Positions 9,610-22,305 of a stretch of 64,000 nucleotides of DNA are shown piece by piece. The stretch spans positions 12,325,500 through 12,389,499 of the forward strand of contig NC_081141.1 in assembly GCF_958295425.1 (NCBI RefSeq). The letters run 5' to 3'. The stretch is from Solea solea (Eukaryota; Chordata; Actinopteri; Pleuronectiformes; Soleidae). The position numbers and the translations under genes are program-made. Numbering within the stretch: the first letter of the stretch is position 1; each line of letters starts with the position of its first letter. Under the pieces are notes generated by a model. It saw only the letters and a program-made list of their open reading frames with translations, ran no database searches and had not been told where the DNA came from.

Positions 9610-12600
9610 TCTTAAAGATAATTATTAAAGAGATAGTATTTTTAGTAGCATGGTAACATAATCAGAACTGACTTGTTCTTTCCTGGTCGACCAAACCTTG
9701 ATTGAGCAATGAATTAGGAATCTACACATACATTTAGGGTCTGTCTTATGAGAGATGAGGTTTTATCTCCTGACCTCCAACACATGCGTGTGAAAGAACA
9801 GACGGTGAGAGGACAGTGTAAAGGTAGTTTGCTTGAGTTTTAAACAATGTAAACAACTCTAACATGTGATCACTGTGAGAGGGAAGTTATGGTGTTGCTG
9901 CTTGGACAAAGTCTTGGCAGAGACGATGTTGATGTTTGCCTCTTCTGTGAGGTGTGGTCTTGTACTGGAGAAACTTCATGAGATCATTGATGGAGAGGAC
10001 ACTGTCCTGTCCTGTCCTGTTCTTGGGTCAGGCTTCTACGCAGCTTGTGTTTGTCAGCCAGGTGATGTGTTGGTGTGCTTGTGTGCTTCACACATGCTAT
10101 TGCTATTGAGTTCATCATGCTCCATCAGCCTCTTTATTACAGGAAACCTCAACTTTGTCATCATAATTCCACAGTACTGCATGACCTGTTACATGCAACA
10201 ACATGGCGATGAGGTTGCACATTGTCCTTCATCTTGATGACGGTGAAGTTTACACAGCTAGTCCCATCCATTCCCTCCTGCCCTGCAACAATGGCTGAAT
10301 CAGCCACACAGCAGCATCTTTTTAGCACACAACCAACTGCGTTTTTCGTTTTCCTAAAAAGCCCCAGAAGAAGGATGACACGTGGGGATCAAATTAGGAG
10401 ATACACTGCACAAAAATGGCCCCTGTTTATACACAGTGATGGCCATTTGGCGCCACTTGGTAACCACACAGAAATGTCGGACCTCAGCTTTACATCGAAA
10501 ACCACATCTATTTAGGTTTGCTTTTTTTTTTTCTAACATAGCGTCTGACCACTTAGAGGCAGCTTATATTTTGTCAGACTATAATGAGGGGCAGTTTGTC
10601 CAGCACAGTGTGCTATCTTGAATTTCTTACAGCATATATTCCACCAAAGATTTATGAAAGCTGTAACTGACAACAAACGTAAAACCATACAACCTGAAGA
10701 ATATAATTTAAAACTGGTATCACGTTCCCCACTTGCAAATTCTTTACTTGCGAAATAACATTGCTGTAATGTGTTGCTAAACTGCTGTGGTGTTGTAACG
10801 GACATAGTGTTGCACTGAAATTGGGTTGAAGATAGTATTTAGGTCCTGGTGCTTTCACTTGACCGCAGTGAACTCTGCTACCATTGCACTGGTCTACTTT
10901 CTAGTTTTAAAGGTTTGAGCCTTCAGCGTTGAGTGAATAGGGGGGGCTTGATTTGGTCTGCCTGAGGTTTATGGGGCCTTCTAGTTCTCACTTCTGCTGT
11001 TTGGATAAAGCCCCAAGAGGTTTTTATGTTACCTTGTGTGTACAGTAGTGACCAGACCTCAGCAGGTATGGGTTCAAATACAAGGAAACGGGGGGGCCTG
11101 GCAATGTTCCTGAGCAAAGACCCAACCGCAATCTTTGTTCATAACACTCCATGCTTACTTTTGCTAATTCTCCAAAGCTAACACCCGCTCAGCTCTGCCT
11201 GAAGTGTGCAAAAAGTGGCACATGGTGCCGGGGCCAAAAATAATAAATTAAGTTAATTTGTTTCTCGCTCTACTCTTAAAGGGAGGAGAGGCGGAGGGTT
11301 GGGGGGCATGACATGATGACGATCTGGCCACAGTGCCAAATACCATGCCTCCCAAGCCAGTTTTCTATTAGCTCCTCTCCCTAACAGCAAAGTGATACAA
11401 AGTAAGTAAAGTAAAGCAGTCCCATTGTTATTCTGTCAAGAAATTAAACAACGTAAATAAGAGTGTAATAAGACAACTGAAGTGTATTTACCTCAAAAGG
11501 CATTGAACTCTTGATCCTTTGCTACTAGAATTCTTCAGGTCCTGCCATCTGAACTGTCTTCAGCTCGTGTCCCAGATTAGATCATGATATTGTAAATGTC
11601 CTGGTAAAATTAGGAGGCCGAGGGAAAAAAAACTCACTGAACAACTCAGTTTCTTAGATTTTACAATTTTCACAGCTCAAAAGCTGATGATACCTTACCA
11701 CGTATTATTGAGAGTTTTCGTTGGAGTTAAACCTGTTACGCAGGGCAGAAGAATCACGACCAATTTATCTCCTTAATGAGTCACCTAGGTGTGCTCGCTG
11801 ACATCAGCGTTGACATGAAGCCTGGTGATACTTAGCACACTGAAAGCGCTCTGCCTCTCGATCAGCTCATTTCAGAAATGGTCTCCTTGCAAAGTCGGAC
11901 CGGACGTTAATGTGTTGTTCATCACTGTTGATGACGCTCACACAGCTCCACTGATAAAAATGCCAATAATGCAAAGGGATGCACCATCTGCTGTTCATCA
12001 ATCTCTATTTTCTCTCAAGACGCCAAATTGTCTTTCCTGCAGTGAGATGAGCTGCGATGCACTGCGTGACCGCACATCTGCCTCTGATTTCCAGCGGGCC
12101 TACGCTGTCAGCATGAGAGTGAAGAGCTGAGGCAGGGACGTGGCAGGGGCAGTGAGAGGACCAGATGGAACTCGTAGTGTCATCGGCCAGAACCAGAGGG
12201 AATAATGTGACTTTTACCTACTTCCTTTTTATGAGACACAGAGCATCCCCCGAGTCATTCATTGGGAAGAAGAGGCTGTAGTTTCCCAACCCAACCCAAC
12301 CCATGAGCTGTTTCTCCTTTGAACCTTGTCACCATGTGCACAACGTTCTAGTAACTATAGCTGGGAGACTTCTTGGTGTGGTTCTTTGAAAGTGGCATTT
12401 TTTTCCTGACTGGATGTGCACAGGGAAAGTGCTGGTTTTGTGCTAAGACAACGATGAGCTTAAATCCTGGAGCTCCTACCTTGGAGCTGGCAGGAGTTGT
12501 GTCGCTCTGCATTTAGACTATAATGAGAGCTTTAGTGGTTTAAGGCACCCAGTGCACTTTCTCACCACAGGCTGGAAACCCCAAGAGGCCATAATGGGCT

Positions 12601-13430
12601 GGTCTCAGACGGGAGGTGCCAGGGATCGGGCCACTCCCAGCGCCAAAGCAACAGTAGCAGTACACAAACACTGGTTTAAAAGGTTAAAAGTGCTGCTCCC
12701 TACTTTTTTCCCTTTATTGGCTTGGCGGTTACAGCTGTATTTTAAGTGCTATCGTCTCTTAACCGCCACCCTGTTTAACTTTCATGTCCTAGCCAAAGTA
12801 ATTTGAGGCTGCGTTTCTCCCCTTTTCGGAATAGAACAGTCTAAACTGTTTTTCTCTTCCTCTTGCTTCACACCCCCCTCCCACACACAAACTCTCACCC
12901 CCCACCACCAGTCTGCTCTTTTTGTTGCAGCCAAAGATTGTCATGCCTGCTATATTGCATGAGAATCACTTCACATGATGACTACAACCTTTTCTTAACC
13001 AGCGTGCACTGACAAATTGTCACTTCGGTTGTTGTGGTTTTCCATGGCTACCTCTACCTTCTATTTTTCACCTCTCTCTCCCATTATTGCATGCAATTTC
13101 CTTGTCAACCTGATAATTAAGCCACAAAATACCCTAAATACTTCTATTTTAGGAAGTTATTTCATCATCGATTTGTTAAGGCCAGAAATAGTTGGAAAAA
13201 TGTCCAAGATCAGGTAAAACCCCAATGCATTGAAGTAGCAGCAACTGGCAAGTAATAATTTTAGAAGGATTAAATATTTCTGTCTACACTCTGAGCAAAT
13301 ACTTAATCACCACACATTCACAGCAGGTGTATAACAAAATGTATGATTATATTCTGAAGAAAAATACAGCCTCTGTATGATTTCCGGCAACAGTATTGCA
13401 GTTTATACGTTGTCTCCCTCTACTTCCGGG
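9610..13430. other. intronic DNA, nothing recognised
   Basis: Unique-looking intron sequence with moderate GC. There are open frames of up to about 120 codons, but none has protein similarity or splice context that I recognise. Pentamer repetition (CCTGT at 10,003-10,020; CAACC near 12,290) is the only local structure noticed. Confidence 0.5.
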
Positions 13431-13625
13431 TCAAAGTCCGGGGAGGAAATTTTGGTGAATACGCCAAGTCTCACTCCAGTCCGACTAAGCCTGCAGGAAT
13501 AATCGGACTATGAATCGCATTAACCAGGCATGTTAGTGCAACTAAGACTAGCTCGAAATTGTCTTAGTCCGACTAAAATCTGACTTTTAACATGCATGTT
13601 AACGCACCGAGCGATTGCCTGTAAT
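13430..13625. mobile_element. MITE-like element with nested inverted repeats
   Basis: Outer arms CATGTTA (13529-13535) and TAACATG (13588-13594) flank inner arms ACTAAGAC (13541-13548) and GTCTTAGT (13561-13568). The unit 'AGTCCGACTAA' occurs twice. The closing block 'TTTTAACATGCATGTTAACG' is familiar to me from teleost nonautonomous DNA elements. Outer boundaries and target duplication are not resolved. Confidence 0.5.
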
Positions 13626-16236
13626 GAGCATTCAGGTGTACATTAACTGCAAAGTGCCAAATTTCCCATTCAATTTCATCTATTTGTCCAGACTTCTTTG
13701 ATTTGGCCGGGGACCTTCAGGTGGACCACTATCAGACTCCAGCTGGCCTGGGGGTTCTGTGCATGTGCCACAGTTTCCACCTTATCTTAAACCTGGAAAT
13801 AATAGAATAAGCCGGTATAAAGGATAAGACAACAGCCACAGAAACATGACGAAATCCAGGCCAGTAAACTGACGAGGAGACTGATTTTATGCTCGGTCAG
13901 CATAAATAATTGAATATATTAAATGTCATGGATGGTAGAAAGACTTTGAATAGCACTGGACATGCTAACAACTAGCATGGCATTGATATGCATTGACTGT
14001 TTCTGCTACTACTACTCCATCTCTTACTGTGTGCTTGAGCTTGAGCCTCTCATTCCTGCTCACTGCACAGCTCCACCTGGGACAATAGCGTGGTGGTACT
14101 GGTAGCCCCAGTAGCTATGTTCATTTCCACTGGACTGAGTGGCTGAGCTAATCTTTGATGTTCCACTCCAAGGGAGATTAGCAGTCAGTGCTGGTGCTCA
14201 CTGCTGCTATCTCCAGTGTCAGGGCTGCTCCCAGGGGAACCCTACTCTGCCATGACACTCTCCCCAATCTGCTACCGATGTTGTGTTGAAGCTCGTTTGT
14301 ATGAATGTCGTTTTGTCTATCCTCTGCAGATGAGGAAATGTTCATTCAGATTTTCCCCGAGGGTGTGTATTTTCTATCATTTGAAATTTGTTGGGAAATG
14401 CACCATAACAGAATGTCACACCTTTTTATAGGTAAAGCCCATTTGCAACAATTCAAAGATGAAGAAGGGTCTGGAGTGGGTATTTTCACTTTCTGAATGG
14501 CCCCTGATGTGTCTGTCTGTGTTTGATGAGATCCTGCTGAAAGGCCCAGTCCACCCCATTAGCCCACATTTTTATCCTCTGACACAGAGGCTCTGCAAAA
14601 CAAAGGCCAAGGGGTCGAGGGTTATGAAATGACAATGCTCACAGTGGCTCATCCAGGGAGCGGCATGCTTTGTTGTTTGCCAGGAATGTGCTGACTAATG
14701 TGAAAAGCCACACTAGCCTCCCCCTTTTTTTGTAGTACTTTTTTTGCCAATAGACTACCAAGGTAGCACTGCACTCCATCTGCTCTCCTTCTTCTCCCAC
14801 CTCCCACTATACTCATGTCCATGTGCTCGATCCTCCTTAACCGCTGGCATTTGTTGTCATGAAATCTTATCACAGGTCTGTCCCACTCATCCAAGATCAA
14901 GAAAAGAGGGTTCAAAGTTCTCTCTCGTATACATCCTTACATAATTATCAGCCTTACGCCTCAAAAATATCGCACTGTTGTTGTCCTGCCTTTTCTCAGC
15001 CTCTCACTTTCTCTTGCTATTGTTCATGGCAGCCATGCCTGTGTTGGTGCACTTGTTCAACCTCAGCCCAATGCATCATATTAATGTGGTGAGGTTTTTC
15101 TGACAGGCCCGCTGTCAACAACCCGGTCGTTTTTCTTTCTCCAGCATGTTTTCTTAAATGAATTCCTACGCAACAGTGGCAAAGGTCATTTACAGCGGTG
15201 CCAGATACAAACAAATCAGATTCAGGTGGATGCTCCAAATCTAGCATATTCATCTCTCTCCATTAAATAGACCATATTCTAGAGGCATCTTATGTGTTTG
15301 CTGTGTGTTGCTGCTCCAGTAATGAGGAGAATCCTGGCTCTAATGCAATGGGGCCAGCACTGTGATGAATTGGGCTTGTTTGATCAGACGAAAACAAGCT
15401 GGGTTATCCGTGCCCTCTTTTTTTTCCCCCAGCAGTGCTGCATGTTGTCTAGCTCCAGAGTGAAAATATCTGTGTCCTCTCACATGCAGCCCTTGTTAGA
15501 GATGTTATAGATTTCAAATTCAATATTGGCTTCTTTTCATGCCATCCCAGCGTCATAGGTATACACTGCGGATGTTGTGTTTTCTGTTCTGTTTGGTGTC
15601 CTGATTGCAAAGTTGAATATTTAGTTTTGAAGTGAGGCTTATTTCATGTTGTTTCATCGTATCCAAGGGGAAAGAAATTGAGCCACTATTTATGTACGCT
15701 ACGAGTGAAACGCCGCCTCATTCGACTCATAAGACAAGTCCTCTGATCCATTGACTATAAGCCTATATAAAATTGACAACATGGCAAATCCCCAAATGCA
15801 GTGGTGTGTGCCGATCTGCAGGACTGTGACACTGTGGCTCGAACAGTACACTCTTATGCAAGTGTGGCTTCAGCTCATGGCAGTGGGTGTTCCTGACACC
15901 TGATGTTGTTGCCTGCTCTCAGAAGTTTGCAGAGCATGCCAGGGACAACTTCAGAGCAATAGTTGCCGAAGTGATGGCGACAGAACAGGTTTGTCTGAGC
16001 TTTATTTGAAAGGTCTACTGTCTAAGCTAAAATGCATAAACGGGCTAGTGCCTGTGCTGGCATAGTTGTATCATGTGATTTGATTGGCTGGTTCTTTTGA
16101 TGCCACTTGGAAAGTAGTAAGTGTGAGCAAAGCAAGGCAACAGATTCAAAATGCAGTCCGGCAACATGTGGCCATTCAAAGTGAATGACCAACTTTCAGT
16201 TGAAACCTCCACTGAACCCTGCAGGGTCAGGTGTAA

Positions 16237-16238
<2 letters not shown>
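13626..16238. other. intronic DNA, nothing recognised
   Basis: No exon, RNA gene or clear repeat family is recognised. There are scattered open frames under 90 codons without similarity that I know. Confidence 0.5.

Positions 16239-16273
<35 letters not shown>
16239..16273. repeat. (ATT)n microsatellite
   Basis: About 11-12 tandem ATT units. Confidence 0.9.
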
Positions 16274-16274
<1 letters not shown>

Positions 16275-16379
16275 AATATAGTACATCCCCTGAAATATAG
16301 TGCAAAATAAAACTTTTCAGTTGAGCTGTGGGCTTTGACAAAACCTCCACAATTCCTCTTTATTCTTCTTAGGGACCCC

Positions 16380-16900
16380 TGATGGCAGCTCTGACCATGT
16401 TGCCTGCCACTCCAGACCCTGGACCCTAAACAGGGAGGGGCCTGCAGCGCTGGGTGAATAGCTGCCGGGAGTCATGCTGCGGGTGTAAACCACATGAATG
16501 TGCCGCCTGAGCAGATAGGATCAGGCAAGGCGCGGAGAGCAGCGAGGCCTCGACGTGCTGCACAGCTCCATGCGCTAACTTCAAAGGCATTGCCTGAAGG
16601 GGGGAGGTGTAGGGGAGGAGGGGAGGAGGGAAGAGAGTGAGTGAGGGCTGGGCCAAACTCTTCAAAGGCTTCTCTGACTAATGCCGGCCCTGATATGTAG
16701 CGCTGCAAAACTCGGTGATGATGTAATTGTAGACCTTCGAGCTAAATCCGCTCCCATACAAATAAAGGTGGAGGTGTTGCCTTGCACAGGCACAGTGAGA
16801 GAACTATTTCTGAGCGTTTGATTGACCCCGGACAGTTTAGAACTCGCAGGCAAAGGTATCGGGTCGCCTCCACGCTCTCTGCTAATGTAAAGATCCTGGT
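16380..16900. promoter_or_regulatory. candidate intronic enhancer with TCF-type motifs
   Basis: A GC-richer, CpG-containing island within an AT-rich intron. Two TTCAAAGG motifs (16580-16587 and 16661-16668) match the WWCAAAG TCF/LEF core. They flank a 16,599-16,655 G/A-rich tract. The mix of a low-repeat flank, raised CpG and TCF motifs inside the Wnt feedback gene makes it a plausible enhancer. This is inference: no conservation data are available here. Confidence 0.3.
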
Positions 16901-17566
16901 GCAAAAAAATGTTTTGATTGAGGACTTGAAAAGAGGAAAGAATTTTTATCTGATTTCAGCAGACAATCCTCTGGGCGTTACCAAAGTACACTTCAGGTGG
17001 AACAGAGTCGCCTCTTTTGTTCTTTGTGAAGTTTATACAGGGCCTGTTTGCATGTATGCGTGTGTGAGGCAAAGTGTGCACATGCACTTCACTTGTAGTA
17101 TGTCCCAAACCAAGCGTGGCCCCAGATCTTTTTAAAATGCCACAGGATCATTCAGGGCTCCTGACTAACTGGTTGCACTGGTGCACCTGATGTCTTCATT
17201 TTGGCACACCAGCACAAAATGTTGCTGCCTTGAGCGCCGCAATTTTAATGGGTTGCCTTTTTGTCCTTTCCCCTATACATTCATATGTCAAAGATTGTAA
17301 ACGAGAAGAAGGTGTAAGTAAATATTTGCCTTCATTAGAAGCCCAAACATAGTGTGTGCGCACACATCCACTTTAAATGGTGAGATTGCTTCGCTGGTTA
17401 GATCAACAGGAAAAGATGGTTTTGGAGTGGTTATATGGTGTAGGGGGCGGCAAGGAGGGAGATAATGTTGGTTCACCAAGAGAGGGGTGGTTGCCGGCTA
17501 ATGCTACCAACAGAACTTGCAAACGGAGACCGTTCTTTGCATTATTGTTTCATATAAGCTGCACAC

Positions 17567-17568
<2 letters not shown>

Positions 17569-17606
<38 letters not shown>
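17569..17606. repeat. (TG)n microsatellite
   Basis: About 19 TG units, the longest TG tract in intron 1, with a second short TG cluster at about 17,642. Confidence 0.95.
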
Positions 17607-17607
<1 letters not shown>

Positions 17608-19197
17608 AGAGATGAGGCACACAAATCAGCTGCTAGTCTGCGTGTGTGTGTGTTTGTAAGAGATAGAGAGAGGCTAAAGCAGGGACATGAATGAACGGCA
17701 TGATGTGTTGTTTTTAAATCATGTCTCAGGAAAAACAGACTGAATCAATTTCAATCAGTGCCGATTCTGTCGCCATGCATTGATCCATGTATGGGAAACT
17801 CTGGAAATGTTAGGTGGAACTAAGAATTGAGTCGCACTCCAAAGATTTTTGGTCACATATTGGTGGCAATCTAGAGCCCTGTCATTAGGCTGATAACTCA
17901 TTGACAGCTCCCATGACAGTTGAGAGATGCATTACAGGAATGTTGGTACCTTGCTGTATGCACACATCAATAATTCACTGGTGGTGTTTTATGTTGTTGT
18001 TGTTTTTTCTCCTCTGATGGAAGCTTTCTTTTTCTTTGCCCTGGTTTTGTAAACATGCATCCCATTGATGTGAAATTAGCACTAAACAGCTGCAGTTTTA
18101 TTTATGTGGAGTTCATGTGGAGGTCGGCTCCGGCATCTTGGGTTGAACTCTGAAGTCAGCGCTGCTGCATAAAGCCTTTTCAGCTCCTCATAAAGAAGAA
18201 GAGACCTCCTTGTTTCCAGTGTGCAGACTATAGTAATTCATGCCCATCTCGCTAATAGCTGCATTTAAATGACAAACAAAACACAATTCATACCGATGCC
18301 TCCAGTTAGGGCCACATATTTTTAATTTTCTTTTATCAGTTCACCCTTTGACGCTTGTTTTTCACTTAATAGTTTTGGCTCTGGATTGTCAGTAAACAAT
18401 GGAAAATGCCCATCAAATTTTCCTGAACACAGAAATATCTTCAACAAAACATTTTCAATGAGCATTCCTGTGCAACAGAGAAAAGGAGCTCACTGCATTT
18501 GTCACCTTTGACACCTTTGACACCTTGATGACATCCTCAACAATTAAGAGATTATCAGAGCAGGTGTTTTTGGCAATTATTTTTAATTGCTTTAATTTAC
18601 ACTAAAATGGGTTTGTTAAGGCAGTTACATCTTTAGTGCCTATGTACTATTAATAGTAAGCCTATTAAAAACAGTTAATCAAACTGCGTTTAAAACAGTG
18701 GAACCCGTTCCTGATGCACTATTATTATTACAAAAGTGAAATTATCAGTTATTATGAACAGTGTCTCGTATACAAGCCAATGGCATGCAGGTCCCCTGTG
18801 AGTTAAAAATTGTCTGAATCTCTGAAGTGCTGCTGTTAAATTAAACCTTAATTAGACGACGTGCTGTGGATGCTGTGCTTTCCAAAGCTTCCAGCTCCAA
18901 ATATTCTACAAAACACCATGGGATGCTGTGCAAACCATAGCAATCTAGTGAAGAAAAGTTGTGACACAGGGTTGTTATTATTATTTTAAACCTGGAAAAT
19001 ACTTAAATTAAAATACGCTTTGAATAGTATCGTAATCCATGTGGGAAGAAATTTTGCAAATATCCCACAACACTCAACACAATCAGAATTCACAACTACT
19101 CTTAAAAGGTGTTTCTCTTAGGTTACACTAGTTAGACTGTCAGTGAATGAATGCCCTCATGAAATGTGTCCTAAAATTAATAGGATATTCTTCACTA
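17607..19197. other. intronic DNA, nothing recognised
   Basis: AT-rich sequence with no recognisable gene or named repeat. A local direct repeat of 'CACCTTTGACAC' type occurs at about 18,501-18,523. Confidence 0.5.
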
Positions 19198-19205
19198 ATT
19201 GTAAT
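19198..19205. repeat. left target-site duplication of the hAT element
   Basis: ATTGTAAT directly before the left terminal inverted repeat. It is identical to the 8 bases after the right end. Confidence 0.92.
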
Positions 19206-19487
19206 TAGGGATGCACCGATCCGCTTTTTTCACCTCCGATACTGATACCGATATCGGTATGTCTCATTGTGTGAAAAAGACTGGGACCATTCTTTTGTGC
19301 AAGGCAACATCAGACTTGACTTAAACATTTCTTTCCTGTTTTTTTTAAAAACATATAAACAGATAGAAATGTACTGAATTACTTATTTATTTAATACATG
19401 TGCACCAGTACAGCAATCTTAAATAAACCGATAGCTTCACAAGCTTGATAGACATTCAAAATAAACAGTCAGTTCTTTGTTAATGGT

Positions 19488-20158
19488 TTAGTACAAAAAA
19501 TATTTTAACATCCAACACAAAAGCAGCAGAATAAACCAATGGCTTCTAGATAGAAGTCCCTCATTCACAACGAGATGCATTGTATGTGCAACACAGCCTA
19601 GACTACGCACTCGCATGTTCTCCATCGCCTTTCGCATGTTGCTGCCGTCGTCCCTCAGAATCACACAGACTTTGCTCAAAGGAATTTGCCACTTGTCAAA
19701 CATTTCCATTAGCGTAGCTGCAATCGCATCACTGGTGTGTGACCCACTGAAGTTTGGTGCGTTTAACATTGCACTGTGTGGCACGTAACTCTCATCCAGC
19801 CAGTGTGCTGTTAAACTTAAAAGTGACATGGGGGAAACGTCAGAGCTCCAGGTATCTGCAGTGAAACTCGGAGCTTTAATATGCGATTGTACACTTTACC
19901 ATGCAGTTCAGGTAGAGTCGTCTTGGACAAATATTTTAGGCTTATCATGTTGTACTGTGGCTCCTGTTGGCTAATTACCAGCCGGAATCCCTTGTCCCAG
20001 ACAACCGACAGTGGGTGCCCATCCATAATGATTACCACCCCTCGGAAGCATTCACTGCGCAAGTAGTTGTTGAGTTTGTTGGCTGTGGTAGTGTGAAAAA
20101 GTTCATTTTGATAACAATGTGGGCTACCGCACGGCGTATTGCTTGCGTATGACGTCAC
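19488..20158 (-). pseudogene. hAT transposase fragment, frameshifted
   Basis: Two minus-strand frames overlap in meaning. The upstream part (20158 down to about 19880) reads MDGHPLSVVWDKGFRLVI and QPEYNMIS-like text typical of the hAT N-terminal core. The second frame (from about 19875 through 19829 to 19488) reads FTADTWSSD, then SLLSLTAHWLDE, VILRDDGSNMRKAM and LGCVAHTMHLVVNEGLLS, which are hAT/ZBED-type catalytic-core motifs. A frameshift near 19,870-19,885 separates them. The later catalytic region and the C-terminal dimerisation domain are missing. The first frame begins at GTG rather than a good ATG. It cannot make a working transposase. Confidence 0.88.
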
Positions 20159-20183
20159 TCATTTAGTGACGTCATAAGCAAGC
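20141..20183. promoter_or_regulatory. hairpin with two complete CRE sites inside the hAT element
   Basis: Arms of 19 bp (20141-20159 and 20165-20183) pair with a single mismatch around a 5-base loop (CATTT). Each arm contains a full TGACGTCA (20150-20157, 20167-20174), the CREB/ATF consensus. It lies just upstream of the minus-strand transposase frame, so it may be part of the element's own promoter. A cruciform or ATF-binding role is inferred. Confidence 0.6.
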
Positions 20184-20310
20184 AAGACTATTCAGTATAG
20201 AATTATACTGAATAGATCGGCCGCTATGATCGGCCCATTGTCGCGATACCTGGTCTAGAATTTTTCTTCAATATTGGGACTGATACAAATATTGGATCGG
20301 TGCATCCCTA

Positions 20311-20318
20311 ATTGTAAT
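20311..20318. repeat. right target-site duplication of the hAT element
   Basis: ATTGTAAT directly after the right terminal inverted repeat, matching the left copy in all 8 positions. Confidence 0.92.
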
Positions 20319-22241
20319 GTATACATCTTTATCATATGTTTGCATCTTGCAGACTTAATAAATTAATTATTATTATCATTATTTTTTTTTTTTTAAATCA
20401 CACCAGGATATTGTAACTTTTACAACATTACGTTACTGGCTCACTGTGAACCTCACTGTTTTTAAAGGTCAGGATAATTTCTTGGCCAAATGTCCATTTT
20501 ATTGTCTGCATACATTTTGTTCAGACATGGAATACAGGTCATACTTATGGGGAGGGGAAATTACTATGGATCAGATTGTTATTTGTGTCACTCTGCCGTC
20601 TCCATGTTTGTGTTGTGTACCCTGTATTTATCCAGATTTGTCCTTCCGTCGTTGAAAAAGTTGCACTTTTTTTAAAGGTGCAGAGAAAATCTTGGTTATT
20701 TTGTGCTTGGCAGAGTTGGGTCTGTTTGTCCAAACACATTTGGCTCTGTAATGATAACTTGTCTCCGGAGTTGTCAAGAAGTCCACCTAGTTAGAATGTT
20801 GTTTTGAGAGAAACAAGAGATTGAGTGGGAGGAGATGAGGACGACCGAGAAAGAGGGGCCAATACAGCCTTTTGCTATTCTGTCTGCATCCCACAGGCAT
20901 GTGACAAAGTCAAATTGTCACCCCCATGGTGACATGCATCCCGCAGGCATTTCGAAGTAAAGACATCTCGGGGAATGCTTGGTCTGAGAGTTGGATGGTA
21001 GCCTTCAGCAGTCAGTTTTAGCCAACCGCGAATGGAAGAGATGCAGGGAGATTTGTAATTTGTTCCTATTGTGTTAGTGTTTATTTAACCATAAGATGAA
21101 GCTTCTGTACCTTTTCTTGCCCGTATGCAAATGTTACCACAATCAAGATTAGTTATTGACATTTATTAGTCATTTCCGATAAACCTACACTGATTTAATG
21201 TGTGTTTTGCCTTCGCGACCCTGGAGACATCGTTTGCTCTAAATGGTGTTTGTAGAAGTGTATGACCATGGCCGAGCAGATAAAGACTGAAACACAGGGG
21301 TTTCATCCACAAACACTGCAGGAAAATACTCAGCTGCACCACCTGCACATGATACAGCAATGAGCATCAGTGAAAATGATATGGCGTGTAATGTTATACT
21401 GTTGCAGTGCTTTAAGGCTTGACACGTGGACATGCACATGGAGCTCACATGGTTACAAACACCACACTTTGGTATAAAGGTGCAAAGGTCTGCAAATATC
21501 ATTGGCCACATCAGATTATCAATTATTTAATTCAGCAATAGTAGAAGATCTGATCTCCTCAGAAAAGCCTTTATTTGAACTTCACAGGAAAAGTTCGGCA
21601 CTTCTCCACTTTCTGTAGCACTGCTTCCAAAATCATAGGCTAGTACCAACTTTATAGTTTGGAAATTCACCTGCTGCTGCTGCTGGAACACGCTGTGGTT
21701 TTATTGTAGACAATACCATCATTTCTGCTTTCAACCCATTTCCTATTGGCAACCATCTTTCTGCAGCAATGCCCCAAGCTAAACTCCAGGAAGGCCAGAG
21801 GACGTTTAAGCTACTGATGCATACATTTGTCATAATTATTGTTTTGCAGAGGCTGGAGTTACAATTGCCCAGCAACAGGAAAGCTTCAGAATTCAAATTA
21901 GAGTGTGGGATTGAGCTTTTTAGTTGTAGAGAAGGGCTGTTTTCTGTAAAACAAAAAAAAAAAGTATATATTCTTTGCAAATTTCCCCATTGATTGGTCT
22001 TTGTTGTTGATCTATTAGTAGCTTCTGTTGTCATGGTGCATTTGTTCTCTCCTGTGCTGAGGTGACATGGGAGAAAGATGATGAGGACCCATGGGTATAC
22101 AGTGTTCTCTTCACGTACATGCAAACAAGCATGTCAGTACATCTTCAACTAGTTTCCCCTCTTAACAGCATCACAGTGAATCGAAAAACTCTCTCATCAT
22201 CCCTTCCCTCCCTTTCATGAGGTTTTTCTAGCTGTTTTCTG
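20319..22241. other. intronic DNA, nothing recognised
   Basis: No gene or named repeat is recognised. There is a T-rich run near 20,384-20,394. Two 'GCATCCCRCAGGCAT' units repeat at about 20,886 and 20,937, a small local direct repeat. Confidence 0.5.
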
Positions 22242-22305
22242 ATCTCTCTCTCTCTCTCTCTCTCTCCCTCTCCCTCTCTCCCTCTCCCTCTCCCTCTCCC
22301 CCTCT
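22242..22305. repeat. (CT)n/(CCCTCT)n pyrimidine tract
   Basis: A pure CT stretch followed by CCCTCT units, about 64 bp, all pyrimidine on the + strand. It can form a triplex (H-DNA) in principle. Confidence 0.9.

Larger units (their letters stand above)
19206..20310 (-). mobile_element. hAT-superfamily DNA transposon, 1105 bp, internally deleted
   Basis: Terminal inverted repeats TAGGGATGCACCGATCC (19206-19222) and its exact complement (20294-20310) bound the element. The perfect 8-bp duplication ATTGTAAT on both sides is the hAT signature. A subterminal perfect palindrome ATACCGATATCGGTAT sits at 19245-19260. The minus strand carries a broken transposase (19488-20158). At 1.1 kb it is much shorter than an autonomous hAT element and lacks the C-terminal dimerisation region, so it could move only with a transposase supplied in trans. 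The intact TIRs and duplication suggest a fairly recent insertion. Confidence 0.93.

Noticed and set aside
21633..22124. 163-codon minus-strand frame, the longest in the window
   Set aside because: No family similarity recognised, no splice context, and mixed composition. A frame of this length is expected by chance in 64 kb.
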